DNA of 64,000 nt from Candidatus Epulonipiscium sp. (lineage in GTDB: Bacteria > Bacillota > Clostridia > Lachnospirales > Defluviitaleaceae). The notes under the pieces are model-generated. The model had not been told where the DNA came from, searched no databases, and saw only the letters and a list, made by a program, of their open reading frames with translations. The DNA lies in assembly GCA_012519205.1 (NCBI GenBank), contig JAAYQR010000012.1, forward strand, positions 1 through 64,000. The letters run 5' to 3'. Shown piece after piece: positions 8,402-18,304 of the stretch. The position numbers and the translations under genes are program-made. Within the stretch, counting starts at the first letter, position 1; each line of letters opens with the position of its first letter.

Positions 8402-9529
8402 TTATAGCTTTATTTTTGATAAGCTTGTATCTGTTGTAAACCCGGATACGTTATACAAAATAAGTATTGTATCTATATGGTTTTCTTTTATATATTTTTC
8501 TAAACTTAGGTTATAGTATCTTGGGTCAATTACATGGATGGTTTTATAATGACTTGTCAAAAAAGGAATCATTCCATTGGCAAAGGAATCCTTTATAATA
8601 AGCAAGTTCTTATCACTATCAATATCTGTAGTAATGGTTAGTAACCCATGATTCCCATCCAAAAACATAGCATATTTATCTTTTTCTTCTAGATGATTTA
8701 ATTCATATATAGAATGAGTTTTTTTGTTTTCGTCTTTATAGTCAACTATGGTTTTAACAGGATTTTCAGGTGTAAAAATTTCTATAGTATCTCCTGTTTT
8801 TCTACTCTGTCTAGCTTTTGAATAATAACTCCCAAAGAAATTGCTGCTTACAGCTTCCTTATTAAAATCTTCTAAAGGAATAGGGGTGAGTCCTTCTGTC
8901 TCCATAAAGCTTCTATAGCCATAATAAGCGCCTTCTGTGGTCCAGTGGTGGTCTGTCTTATAAAAAATATAGTCCTTCTTATTTTCCAATAGAGAATCAT
9001 AAACATCAACAAATTTTAAACTATCTTTAGTTCTACCTTCGATATACTCCAGTATTTTTTCTTGGGGATAGGGGGCTGCATAGTTTGGTAGCTTATCCTT
9101 GTATATGGCTACAGAATTGGGGACAAGAAGCAAAAGTATATCCTTAAAGCTTTTCTTAGAAAATTGCAAAATACTTTCTATATTTTTATCTAATATCTCC
9201 TCAGAAGGCCTTTCAAACTTTTCTAATAAAAAGCCATCTTTCCCAAAGTATATGCCATTATTCTCGTTTTTGCCTATGGATATTTCAATCTTTGACTTCA
9301 AATCTATCCAAAAATCTCTGGCAACAAACTGATCTGCCACATAGTCTTCCACTTCATCTCTTAATTTCCCCGATATAAGGGCCTTCCTCGTTATCTTAGG
9401 CCTTTGCTGAAGCATACGATTCTCAAAGGTGGAAAACCTACGGTTTGGCAGAATTAAGTTGAAGATAAGACCCATATATATAATACCACAAAATATCCCA
9501 ATGGTGAGTTTGTCCTTATTAACAGTCAT
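8402..9529 (-). CDS. DHHW family (AlgX/AlgJ-like) protein, partner of MBOAT acyltransferase
   Basis: The 375-residue protein has a single N-terminal membrane anchor (about residues 8-27) and an extracytoplasmic domain. It carries the name-giving motif TDHHW (192-196) and a later KDSFA segment, which correspond to the catalytic Asp/His and Ser of the SGNH-like AlgX/AlgJ fold. Such proteins work with AlgI-type MBOAT proteins in O-acetylating extracellular polysaccharides. The MBOAT gene lies directly upstream on the same strand, which supports this role; the target polymer is unknown. The start has AAAGGAG upstream. Confidence 0.82.
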   Translation of the reverse strand: MTVNKDKLTIGIFCGIIYMGLIFNLILPNRRFSTFENRMLQQRPKITRKALISGKLRDEVEDYVADQFVARDFWIDLKSKIEISIGKNENNGIYFGKDGFLLEKFERPSEEILDKNIESILQFSKKSFKDILLLLVPNSVAIYKDKLPNYAAPYPQEKILEYIEGRTKDSLKFVDVYDSLLENKKDYIFYKTDHHWTTEGAYYGYRSFMETEGLTPIPLEDFNKEAVSSNFFGSYYSKARQSRKTGDTIEIFTPENPVKTIVDYKDENKKTHSIYELNHLEEKDKYAMFLDGNHGLLTITTDIDSDKNLLIIKDSFANGMIPFLTSHYKTIHVIDPRYYNLSLEKYIKENHIDTILILYNVSGFTTDTSLSKIKL

Positions 9530-9590
9530 TAGATATTACTCCTTTTATAAAGATGCTTTATGGTACAAAGGGTCTAAAGATACAAACAAA

Positions 9591-9617
9591 ATCCTTTGCT
9601 ATGCTCAGGATAACAAA
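9591..9617. repeat. Intercistronic palindromic repeat of the ATCCTTTGC-GCTCAGGAT type
   Basis: On the plus strand ATCCTTTGC (9591-9599) is followed by GCTCAGGAT (9603-9611) and then AACAAA. It lies between the MBOAT and DHHW genes. It resembles a short dispersed element that I remember from many Firmicute genomes, in which ATCCTTCGC and GCTCAGGATGACA surround a small loop. Only one copy is evident here, so repeat status rests on that knowledge. Confidence 0.4.
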
Positions 9618-9642
9618 AATGCAAATATATTAATGGGAGATA

Positions 9643-11015
9643 TCAAAATCTAAAATATAAGAAAGGATTATAGGTACTATCAACTAGATAGGCTATGGAA
9701 AAAATCATGATTATCAGTAAACTACACCTAAGAAAATACCTTTTAACCCTTTAAATATTGGCGTAGAGCAAAATACTGATAAAAGTAAAATTACCCCATA
9801 GCTTGTTAAATAGTATAAAAACCTTTTATCATAAAGGGGTAGTCCCACATATCCCAGCATTACTTTAAAATACCTAAGCCCATCTACTATATTTTCAAAA
9901 GCAAAAAGTACCCATCCAAATATTATTAAAATTATGGCATAAATATGTCCGATTATAGGATGTACTCTGTTTAACATCTTTAGAACAAAGACTTTTTCAA
10001 GGCTTAAAATAATTCCAAAGTATATTCCCCACAATATATAATTCCAACTGGCTCCATGCCAAAATCCAGTTAAAAACCAAACGATAGCAATGTTTCTAAA
10101 AAGTTTTACTTTTCCTACCCTATTGCCTCCCAAGGGAATATATACATAATCCCTAAACCATGACCCTAAGGATATATGCCATCTTCTCCAAAATTCCGTG
10201 ATGCTTTTTGAGATATATGGATAGTTAAAGTTTTCAAGAAAATCAAATCCCAGCATTTTGCCAAGTCCTATGGCCATGTCTGAGTAGCCACTAAAATCAA
10301 AATAAATTTGAAAGCTAAAGGCAATAATCCCTAACCAAGCAGTAAGAATTGTCATATTATTTATAGATAGTCCACTTATCTCATCCCATAGCATACCTAT
10401 ATTGTTAGCTAACAATACTTTTTTGCCCAAACCGATAACGAATCTTTCTATGCCCGAAGTAAACTGTAAGGTATTTTCCTTTCTGTTATCCAGTTGATTG
10501 GCGATGGTATTGTATTGGACAATGGGTCCTGCTATTAGTTGTGGGAATAAAGTAACATAGGCTCCAAATGAAATAATGTTTCTTTGAACCGGGGATTTGT
10601 TAAGATACACATCTATTGTATAGGACATCGTCTGAAAAGTATAAAATGAAATCCCAATTGGCAATGGCAGGTCTACATAAGCAAAATTAGTACTAAATAA
10701 CTCATTGATATTTTGAATAAAGAAATCTGAATACTTGAAGAAGGCTAGTAGTCCCAGGTTAATCGCAATAGAGGATAAAAGTAGTAACTTTGTTTTTAGT
10801 TTATTACCTCTATACTTATCAATAAGAATACCATGGCTGTAATCTACGAGAGTAGAAAAAATCATAATAGTAATATAAATTGGTTCTCCCCATCCATAAA
10901 AAATAAGGCTTGTAATAAACAACACTGCATTTTTAAACCTTCTAGGAACTGCATAATAAATCAAAAGTACAATCGGCAAAAAATAAAATAAGAAAAAAAT
11001 GCTACTAAAAACCAT
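9643..11015 (-). pseudogene. AlgI/DltB-type MBOAT O-acyltransferase; C-terminal frame break as sequenced
   Basis: This polytopic membrane acyltransferase carries the MBOAT hallmarks WRRWHISLGSWFRDYVYIPLGG and FWHGASWNYILWG, whose histidines form the active-site region. As sequenced it stops at 9714 without the final helix. In the next frame the DNA continues with LVDSTYNPFLYFRF and a stop at 9643, which is the usual family C-terminus. One extra base, most simply a fifth A in the A4 run at 9733-9736, joins the two into about 457 residues. The ATG at 11015 was chosen from the AAAGGA spacing. It probably moves acetyl groups across the membrane for the DHHW partner. Confidence 0.83.
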
Positions 11016-11122
11016 GGTTATCATCCTTTTATCTATGAATATAAAAGAAGTACCTCATAGATGAAGTCACTAAATAGCTTAATAATGACAAGATTGATAA
11101 TTATTATTAGGCTTTTTCAGGT

Positions 11123-11596
11123 TTATTTAAAATAACTGTTAAATACCTCCTGTGCTTTGTCGGCATCCTCATCGATAACAAATAAAATATACTTCCCCTT
11201 AACTTCTAATAAATAATTTTTTGCAATTTCATATTGATCCGGCAAGTAGTGTTCAAAGCTTTGCTTTACCATTTCTGCTCTTTGTTCAACATTTTTCTTA
11301 ACCTCTTCAACCTTTGCTTCATCTTTAACTTTAATTACCGCTAATTCATTGGTTTTGATATTCATCATAGGGATTTTAACCGCATATTCTTCCAATAAAC
11401 TTAAATCAATGCCATAAATTTCATTTAAGGTCGTATCATCTAGGTCCATAAGTATAGGCCATTCCTTCTCCCCCTGAATTTTATCGACGATTTCGGATAC
11501 CGGTGCACTGGCTTCCTTACCAGTTTTTGTGCCACACCCTACTGCTGTTAAAACCACTAAAACCATTAATCCTAAAATTGATATTATTTTTTTCAC
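11123..11596 (-). CDS. DUF4358 lipoprotein
   Basis: The 157-residue product starts at a GTG (11596) behind AGGAGG. It has a lipoprotein signal (MKKIISILGLMVLVVLTAVGC), with the lipidated Cys at residue 21. The rest matches the DUF4358 family, small exported proteins of Clostridia with no assigned function. It lies upstream of and on the same strand as the MBOAT/DHHW pair, separated by about 107 nt, and may be expressed with it, since DUF4358 and MBOAT genes often occur together. That link is from memory. Confidence 0.75.
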   Translation of the reverse strand: MKKIISILGLMVLVVLTAVGCGTKTGKEASAPVSEIVDKIQGEKEWPILMDLDDTTLNEIYGIDLSLLEEYAVKIPMMNIKTNELAVIKVKDEAKVEEVKKNVEQRAEMVKQSFEHYLPDQYEIAKNYLLEVKGKYILFVIDEDADKAQEVFNSYFK

Positions 11597-11672
11597 TTTT
11601 ACAGCCTCCTAATTTTATGTCTATGGATTTATACATATATTTGACGTAATCTCGTAAAAATATGTTCCATGA

Positions 11673-12197
11673 TTATTTTATTTCGAAATCCTTATATAAT
11701 AAGCTTGGTTGGATACCGGTATTGTTTTGGTATTTGCCACTTTTGTATTTTTCGTAGGTCCCTTCTATGGCATGATAATAGATTTGACAAATTTCGATAT
11801 TAGGATAAATTTTAATGGGTTGGATACAGTGAATTTCTAGAGTCCAGTATCCGGAAAACCCAATATCTCCAAAGCCCGCTGTGACATGGATAAAGAGTCC
11901 TAATCTTCCTATGGAAGACCTCCCCTCAAGCATCGGGATAAAGTTTTCTGTCCTAGTGTATTCTTTGGTTCTACCAAGATAGAGTTTGTTGGGCTCTAAA
12001 ATCATTCCGTCTTCTGGGATTATGATACTTCTTGCCTTATTTTCCTTTTTCATATCTAACACATTATCTTCATAGACTAGTAGTTCGTTATGAAGCCTTA
12101 GATTATAACTGTTGGGATTAAGTTGATTTGAATTAAAAGGCTTTATAAATATATCTTTTCCAATCCTATTTTGTATTTCTTTTCCCGATAAAATCAT
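11673..12197 (-). CDS. dcd: dCTP deaminase
   Basis: The 174-residue protein belongs to the dUTPase/dCTP deaminase family and converts dCTP to dUTP for dTMP synthesis. The central nucleotide-binding segment GRSSIGRLGLFIHVTAGFG and the TLE motif, which holds the catalytic Glu position, are present. The length is normal. Whether it is mono-functional or also hydrolyses dUTP cannot be told. It is the last gene of the suf-isp run, 15 nt after ispG, an unusual companion for Fe-S genes. Confidence 0.87.
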   Translation of the reverse strand: MILSGKEIQNRIGKDIFIKPFNSNQLNPNSYNLRLHNELLVYEDNVLDMKKENKARSIIIPEDGMILEPNKLYLGRTKEYTRTENFIPMLEGRSSIGRLGLFIHVTAGFGDIGFSGYWTLEIHCIQPIKIYPNIEICQIYYHAIEGTYEKYKSGKYQNNTGIQPSLLYKDFEIK

Positions 12198-12212
12198 TTT
12201 GGTCTCCTTAGA

Positions 12213-13262
12213 TTATAACTTTTCGATTTCTTTTAGTAGTTCATCTACTAGATTTTCTTCTTTTACTCTTTTGATGATTTCACCTTTTTTAAATATGAGC
12301 CCCATACCATTGCCGCCAGCTATGCCGATGTCTGCTCTTTTGGCTTCCCCAGGACCATTTACCGCACATCCCATCACTGCTACTTTTATAGGTTTATTCA
12401 CCTTTGCCAATTTTTCTTCTACTTCTTTTGCTATTTCGATTAAGTTGATTTGGGTCCTGCCGCAGGTAGGGCATGAAATAAATTCTATACCATCTTCTAA
12501 AAGGCCTAAGGACTTTAGGATATCTCTTCCTACTTTGATTTCTTCTACAGGGTCATCGGTAAGGGATACTCTTATGGTATCTCCTATGCCTTCGGCTAAA
12601 AGAGCACCTATGCCGACACTAGATTTTATGGTTCCCATCCTTCTAGTTCCTGATTCGGTAACACCTAGATGGAGGGGGTAATCAACTTTTTTGGATAGAA
12701 GCCTGTAGGATTCTATCATTTCCATAACATCTGAAGATTTAACAGATATAGCAATATCAAAAAAGTTAAACTCTTCTAGTATATCAACATGTCTTAGGGC
12801 GCTATCTACTAAGGCTTCAGGGCATACTTTTCCATAGCTCTCCAAAATATCTTTTTGAAGGGAACCAGAATTTACCCCTATTCTAATGGGTATTCCCTTA
12901 TCCTTAGCTGCCTCGACAACTGCTTTAACCTTATCTTTATTTCCGATATTTCCTGGATTTATCCTAAGGGCGGCTACTCCGTTTTTGATAGATTTAAGGG
13001 CTAGTCTATAATCAAAATGTATATCTGCTACTAGGGGTATTTTTATTTGCTTAATAATTCCACCTAAAGCCTCACTGGCTTCCATATCGGGGACTGCACA
13101 TCTTATAATATCACATCCTGCTTCTTCCAAAGCCCATATTTGAGAAACCGTAGTCCTAATATCCCTTGTATCCGTATTGGTCATTGACTGGACTTTGATT
13201 GAAGCGTCTCCGCCAACATAGGTATTTCCTACTTTGATTTTTTTTGTACCTATTCTTTCCAT
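12213..13262 (-). CDS. ispG: 4-hydroxy-3-methylbut-2-enyl diphosphate synthase (IspG/GcpE)
   Basis: The 349-residue enzyme catalyses the penultimate MEP-pathway step with a 4Fe-4S cluster. The cluster cysteines are seen as CPTCG and, further on, MGCAVNGPGEA. The ATG at 13262 was chosen since AGGAAGTG lies upstream, just after the ispH stop; an in-frame ATG 24 nt earlier overlaps ispH and lacks a ribosome site. It follows ispH in the same run, so both final Fe-S-dependent MEP enzymes are made together and downstream of the Suf machinery. Confidence 0.95.
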   Translation of the reverse strand: MERIGTKKIKVGNTYVGGDASIKVQSMTNTDTRDIRTTVSQIWALEEAGCDIIRCAVPDMEASEALGGIIKQIKIPLVADIHFDYRLALKSIKNGVAALRINPGNIGNKDKVKAVVEAAKDKGIPIRIGVNSGSLQKDILESYGKVCPEALVDSALRHVDILEEFNFFDIAISVKSSDVMEMIESYRLLSKKVDYPLHLGVTESGTRRMGTIKSSVGIGALLAEGIGDTIRVSLTDDPVEEIKVGRDILKSLGLLEDGIEFISCPTCGRTQINLIEIAKEVEEKLAKVNKPIKVAVMGCAVNGPGEAKRADIGIAGGNGMGLIFKKGEIIKRVKEENLVDELLKEIEKL

Positions 13263-13275
13263 GCTTTTACACTTC

Positions 13276-14127
13276 CTACTTTTCATTTTTTATCTTATTA
13301 ATTATATCATTTATAACCCAATCTGGGGTGGATGCCCCTGCAGTAATTCCTATCTTTCGTATATCGTTTTGATTTATTATATCTTTAGATAGTTCTTTGC
13401 TATTTTCTATAAAAATAGTGTTCTTGCAATTAATACTGCATATTTCAAATAATTTTTTGCTATTAGAGCTGTTTTTACCCCCGATAACAATCATAAGGTC
13501 AACCCTTTTTGAAACCTCATCAGCGCTATTTTGTCTTTCTTTAGTTGCATTACATATAGTGTTAAAGGCTATTACTTCTTTACATTTTTTCGAGACGATA
13601 TTAACTACTGTTTCATAATTAATTAATCTTTCTGTGGTTTGGGAAGCGATACATACCTTATCAGGAAGATTATTCAAATCACTACCATCCTTGGTTATTA
13701 TGGCAGTATTATCACACCATCCATTAATCCCTATTACCTCAGGGTGGTTCTTATCCCCTACTATTATTATCTGATAACCTAAATCATGGTATCTTTTTGC
13801 CTTTTTATGAATACTTGAGACAAAGGGACAAGTAGCATCTATCATATTCGCGCCAGTTTTTTTTATTTTATCTATGGTATCCTTAGTCACTCCATGGGAT
13901 CTTATTACTATGTTATCTTTATTACTTAAACTTTCTATTTCATTATTTGTAATAGGATTAATATCATTATCTTTTAGGCGATTGATTACATCACTATTAT
14001 GAATAAGAGGACCTAGGGTATAAGTATCGGTTCCCCCTATTTTTTCATGGTTGACTGTCATCTCCACAGCCCTTTTTACCCCAAAACAAAACCCTGCATG
14101 TTCTGCTATTATTATTTCTTTATCCAT
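13276..14127 (-). CDS. ispH: 4-hydroxy-3-methylbut-2-enyl diphosphate reductase (IspH/LytB)
   Basis: The 283-residue enzyme performs the last MEP-pathway step, giving IPP and DMAPP. Its three cluster-binding cysteines are visible: Cys14 (GFCFGVKRAV), Cys100 (DATCPFV) and Cys192 (NTICNATKERQ). The protein lacks the C-terminal ribosomal S1-like extension found fused to IspH in many Clostridia. It starts 3 nt after the sufU stop and is followed by ispG after 13 nt, consistent with one transcript. Confidence 0.95.
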   Translation of the reverse strand: MDKEIIIAEHAGFCFGVKRAVEMTVNHEKIGGTDTYTLGPLIHNSDVINRLKDNDINPITNNEIESLSNKDNIVIRSHGVTKDTIDKIKKTGANMIDATCPFVSSIHKKAKRYHDLGYQIIIVGDKNHPEVIGINGWCDNTAIITKDGSDLNNLPDKVCIASQTTERLINYETVVNIVSKKCKEVIAFNTICNATKERQNSADEVSKRVDLMIVIGGKNSSNSKKLFEICSINCKNTIFIENSKELSKDIINQNDIRKIGITAGASTPDWVINDIINKIKNEK

Positions 14128-14130
14128 AAT

Positions 14131-14562
14131 TTAGTTAGCTCCTTTTATAGCTTCCTTTAGGGTATGCCATGAAAGAACGGCACATTTTACCCTGGCTGGC
14201 ATATTTGAAATATTTTTAAAGGCTATGGCATCTTCTAGGATTCTTAAATCATCTTCGTTTATAATTTCTTTTTTTATCATAGATATAAAGATATCAGCCA
14301 TATTAATGACTTCCAAGATAGATTTATCCTTAATAATGTCTATCATCATGGAGGTTGAAGCTTGGGAAATAGCACAACCGCTTCCTGTAAATGCTGCCTC
14401 TTTAATTTTATCTTTGTCAAATCTAAGTTCTAGGGTTATATCATCTCCGCAACTGGGATTATGACCCCTCTCGGTACAATCAGCATGGTCTAGCCTTTTT
14501 TTGTTATGACTGCTTTGGCTGTGTTCCATAATCAATTCGGTGTATATTAAATCAAGCTCCAT
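14131..14562 (-). CDS. sufU: SufU-type iron-sulfur assembly protein
   Basis: The 143-residue protein is the Zn-containing sulfur acceptor that takes persulfide from SufS. The three SufU cysteines are present in NPSCGD, GSGCAIS and VKCAVLSW. The ATG at 14562 overlaps the sufS stop, so the two are translationally coupled. This gene order (C-B-D-S-U) differs from Bacillus (C-D-S-U-B). Confidence 0.92.
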   Translation of the reverse strand: MELDLIYTELIMEHSQSSHNKKRLDHADCTERGHNPSCGDDITLELRFDKDKIKEAAFTGSGCAISQASTSMMIDIIKDKSILEVINMADIFISMIKKEIINEDDLRILEDAIAFKNISNMPARVKCAVLSWHTLKEAIKGAN

Positions 14563-15789
14563 ACCTTAACCACTTCCTTACCAGTTTAATACTTTCTATA
14601 AAAATGTCAATTTCTGAGCTGGTATTGTATAAATAAAAACTTATTCTTGAAGTTGCAGACACCTTTAAATATTTCATCAATGGCTGAACACAATGATGTC
14701 CCGCCCTAAGAGCTACTCCATAAGAATCTACTATACTAGCTACATCATGGGGGTGACAGCCCTCAATATTAAAGGAAATTACAGCTCCCCTACTATCCAA
14801 ATCCATAGGACCATATACCTTTACATAGGGTATTTTAGTCATACTTGATAAGGCGTAGGCTGTAAGCTTCCTTTCATGTCTATTTATATTACTAAAACCA
14901 ATTTTATTCAAATAGTTAATGGCCGCTGCCAATCCTATAGCCCCCTCCACATTAGGAGTACCTGCCTCAAGCTTGTGGGGTAGTTCATTAAAGGTTGTTT
15001 CTTGCTCCTCTACATATTCAATCATATCTCCGCCCATAAGAAAGGGAGGCATAATTTCTAAAAGTTCTTTTTTTCCATAGAGCACACCTATTCCCATGGG
15101 ACCAAGCATTTTATGTCCAGAAAACACCAAAAAGTCAGCATCTATATCTATAACATCTGTCTTAATATGAGGGATACTTTGGGCCCCATCAATGACAACT
15201 ACAGCCCCCTTTAAGTGGGCATATTCGGTAATCTCTTTAACAGGATACACAGTTCCTAAGACATTTGACATATGGGCTATGCTCACCAGCCTTGTTTTGC
15301 CAGTAATCTTAGTATACACTTCCTCCATGTTTAAGGAGTAATCTTTATCTAAGTATAAATATTTTAAAATAGCTTTTTTTCTTTAGCTACCTTTTGCCAT
15401 GGAACAATATTACTATGATGTTCCGATATACAAATTACAATTTCATCCCCTTCCCCTATATATTTCATACCATAGGAATGTGCGATAAGGTTAAGGGCTT
15501 CCGTAGCATTTTTTGTAAATATTATTTCCTTAGGGGATGAGGCATTAACAAATTCCCTAACTATGTTTCTAGACTCTTCGTATAACTTTGTGGACATAAC
15601 TCCAAGATAATGGGCCCCCCTATTAGGATTACCATTAAAATTATTATAATAATCTCTCATTTTGTCCAGTACCATCTTAGGCTTATGGGTTGTGGCGCCA
15701 TTATCCAAATATATTAAGGGTTTTCCGTTAACTTCTTGATTAAGAGTCGCAAAATCTCTGCGTATTTTCCTTATATCAAATTTTTCCAT
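14552..15789 (-). pseudogene. sufS: Cysteine desulfurase SufS; single-base frame break as sequenced
   Basis: Two adjacent frames give one class II cysteine desulfurase. The N-terminal part (from ATG 15789 with GGGAGG upstream) contains the YLDNGATTHKP start typical of SufS. The second part has FSGHKMLGP with the PLP-binding Lys and RAGHHCVQPLM with the catalytic Cys. The break is in the 7-T run at 15374-15380 (plus strand); eight bases would restore about 412 residues, normal for the family. As this is normally essential in Firmicutes that rely on Suf, a sequencing error is the likely cause. It overlaps sufD and sufU. Confidence 0.88.
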
Positions 15790-16894
15790 GGAGCAACCTC
15801 CCATGTATTTCTTTATCTATAATTTTTCTTAAGTGTTCTAGAGGAATTTTATCAATAATAGGATTAAAGGAGGCTTGTACTGCAATCTTCATAGCTTCGC
15901 CTTTGCTAAAACCACGGCTCATCATATAAAAAAGTTTTTCATTATCTACCTTTCCTATGCTAGCTGCATGCTGACCCCGAACATCATCTTCGGAACAAAG
16001 AAGTAGGGGTATAGATGTTGTTTTCACATTTTTATCAAATACTAGGACATATTCTTCTTCACAGCCTACTGCTTTACTAGCTCCAGTCTCAAAATCAATA
16101 GTACCTTTAAATACCTTTTTTGCCCTATCTTTAAGGGCTCCTCTTGTTTGGATATTACTTATACTTCTTTTTCCCCTGTGGTTCATGAGATAGTTTAAGT
16201 CTATTTCTCTCTTCCCGTCACCTAGATAAATAGAATCTATATATGCCTCGCCATTATCTTTGAGATTGTTAGTATAATTGGTTACAGCCTTTTTACTTCC
16301 TATTTCTACTTGTATATAATTTACCCTTGCCCCATAATCGATATAGGCAATATTCGAATCAAAATGATAAGACTTATCATTCATTCTTTGTATCTTAATA
16401 AGAGTTATATCGGAGCCTTCTTTTGCAAAAATTTTTGTTATACCGTTATGAAGGGTCTTCGTATAATCTAATGTAGAATAATCAATAATGATTGTCAATT
16501 TAGAGTCTTTCCCTGCTATTATAATGTTTTTATCTACAACTAGATTGTTTTCATTATCCAATTCATACTCTAATCTAATGATATCTTTTGCTTTTATACC
16601 TTCGGGAACATATGCAAATATTCCCGTATTATAGGAGTTTTCCCCATGCTCTGCTAGTTCTTTAGATACTCCATATTCTAATTCATTCCCAATTAAGCTT
16701 CCTGTATAATTTTTTATATCTATGGCATTGTTAATTTTTTTAATGATTATATCCTTATTAATGGTTTCCCTGAGATACTCCTTCACATAGGGACTCTTTT
16801 CCATATTAATGTTTTCGTTTAGATTAAACTCATTTACATTAAGCCACCTATAGGTAGCAACAGGGAGTTTATTCATTGCTTTAGTAATTTCCAA
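15776..16894 (-). CDS. sufD: SufD, Fe-S scaffold complex subunit
   Basis: The 372-residue protein belongs to the SufB/SufD family and has the conserved C-terminal block DVRGQHAASIGKVDNEKLFYMMSRGFSKGEA. In SufBC2D, SufD pairs with SufB to hold the nascent cluster and iron entry site. It lies 11 nt after sufB and overlaps sufS. The N-terminal region is more diverged than the C-terminal beta-helix end, as is usual for SufD. Confidence 0.9.
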   Translation of the reverse strand: MEITKAMNKLPVATYRWLNVNEFNLNENINMEKSPYVKEYLRETINKDIIIKKINNAIDIKNYTGSLIGNELEYGVSKELAEHGENSYNTGIFAYVPEGIKAKDIIRLEYELDNENNLVVDKNIIIAGKDSKLTIIIDYSTLDYTKTLHNGITKIFAKEGSDITLIKIQRMNDKSYHFDSNIAYIDYGARVNYIQVEIGSKKAVTNYTNNLKDNGEAYIDSIYLGDGKREIDLNYLMNHRGKRSISNIQTRGALKDRAKKVFKGTIDFETGASKAVGCEEEYVLVFDKNVKTTSIPLLLCSEDDVRGQHAASIGKVDNEKLFYMMSRGFSKGEAMKIAVQASFNPIIDKIPLEHLRKIIDKEIHGRLLHGKI

Positions 16895-16905
16895 TATTCT
16901 CCCCC

Positions 16906-18289
16906 CTATCCTATACTTCCTTCAAGTTCTAGTTTAATTAAATTGTTCATTTCCACTGCATATTCTAAGGGTAATTCTTTAGCTATTGGTTCCACAAAAC
17001 CTCTAACTATCATACCTCTGGCCTCAACTTCATCTACTCCCCTACTCATTAAATAAAAAATGGCCTCATCGCTAATACGTCCTATTTTAGCCTCATGACC
17101 TATATCTACCTCATCATTATTTATATCCAATACCGGTATAGTATCCGATTTAGACTTATTATCTAACATGAGGGATTCACAAGATATGGTAGCTTTTGAA
17201 TGAAAAGCATTGGGGGCAATTTTCAAAGTTCCTCTATAGATTGCACTGCCTCCATCCTTAGAGATGGATTTAGAATTAATTGTCGATGTAGTATAAGGGG
17301 CAGCATGAATTATCTTAGCTCCCGTATCTAAGTTTTGTCCCTCTCCTGCAAAGGTTACCCCTGTAAATTCTGCCCTTGCTCTTTCACCTTTTAAAATGCT
17401 CATGGGGTACAGCATCGAAACCCTAGAACCAAAAGAACCAGATACCCATTCAATTATTCCATCTTTTTCTACAATGGCCCTTTTTGTATTTAGGTTATAC
17501 ATATTTTTTGACCAATTCTCAATAGTACTATATCTTAATCTTGCATTTTCTTTAACAAAAAGTTCTACGCATCCAGCATGTAAGTTATTTACAGAATACT
17601 TTGGAGCTGAACAGCCTTCTATAAAGTGAAGAAATGCTCCCTCTTCAACTATTATTAAAGTATGTTCAAATTGCCCTGCCCCCGGGCATTCAACCTAAAA
17701 TAGGATTGTAAGGGTATCTCCACACTTATCCCCTTAGGTATATACACAAAAGACCCCCCGACCAAACAGCACCGTGTAGAGCTGCAAATTTATGATCATT
17801 TGGTGGTACACATTTCATAAAATATTTTTTTACCACATCTTCGTATTCCCTGACTGCACTTTCCATATCCGTATATATTACACCTTGTTTTACCAATTCC
17901 TCTTTAATGCTATGATAAACCACCTCTGAATCATATTGGGCACCTACCCCGGCTAAAGATGCATGTTCTGCCTTTGGTATCCCAAGGGAAGTAAAAGTAT
18001 TCTTTATATCCTCCGGTACATCCTCCCAAGAATATTTCATATCCGTATTGGGCCTTACATAGGTTACTATATTCTCTATATCCAGCCCGGATATATCTGG
18101 TCCCCAGTTAGGGATATCCATATTGTTATATATTTCTAAAGATTTTAGACGAAAATTAGTCATCCAATCCGGTTCATTTTTTTCTCTTGAAATTTGTGTT
18201 ACTATTTCTTTTGTTAGGCCCTTGTCGGTTTTAAAACTATAGGTAAATTTATTTTTTTTATCATATAGCCCTCTATTTATATCCTCCAC
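16906..18289 (-). pseudogene. sufB: SufB, Fe-S scaffold; two single-base frame breaks as sequenced
   Basis: A GTG at 18289 behind GGAAGTGA opens the N-terminal part (VTYVRPNTDMKYSWEDVP). After HGAVWSGG the frame is lost at the 6-C run 17754-17759 (7 expected), and again at the 5-C run 17679-17683 (6 expected). Adding one base to each gives continuous SufB sequence including FVYIPKGISVEIPLQ, NARGAGQFEHTLI and FIEGCSAP with the scaffold Cys, in total about 461 residues. The product is the main scaffold on which SufC ATPase activity drives cluster assembly. Decay is unlikely in an otherwise intact suf run. Confidence 0.88.
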
Positions 18290-18304
18290 TTTATCACTTC
18301 CAAT

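Noticed and set aside
12199-12681. Long plus-strand open frame antisense to ispG
   Set aside because: Entirely inside ispG, no ribosome site, low-complexity composition; a shadow of the real gene.
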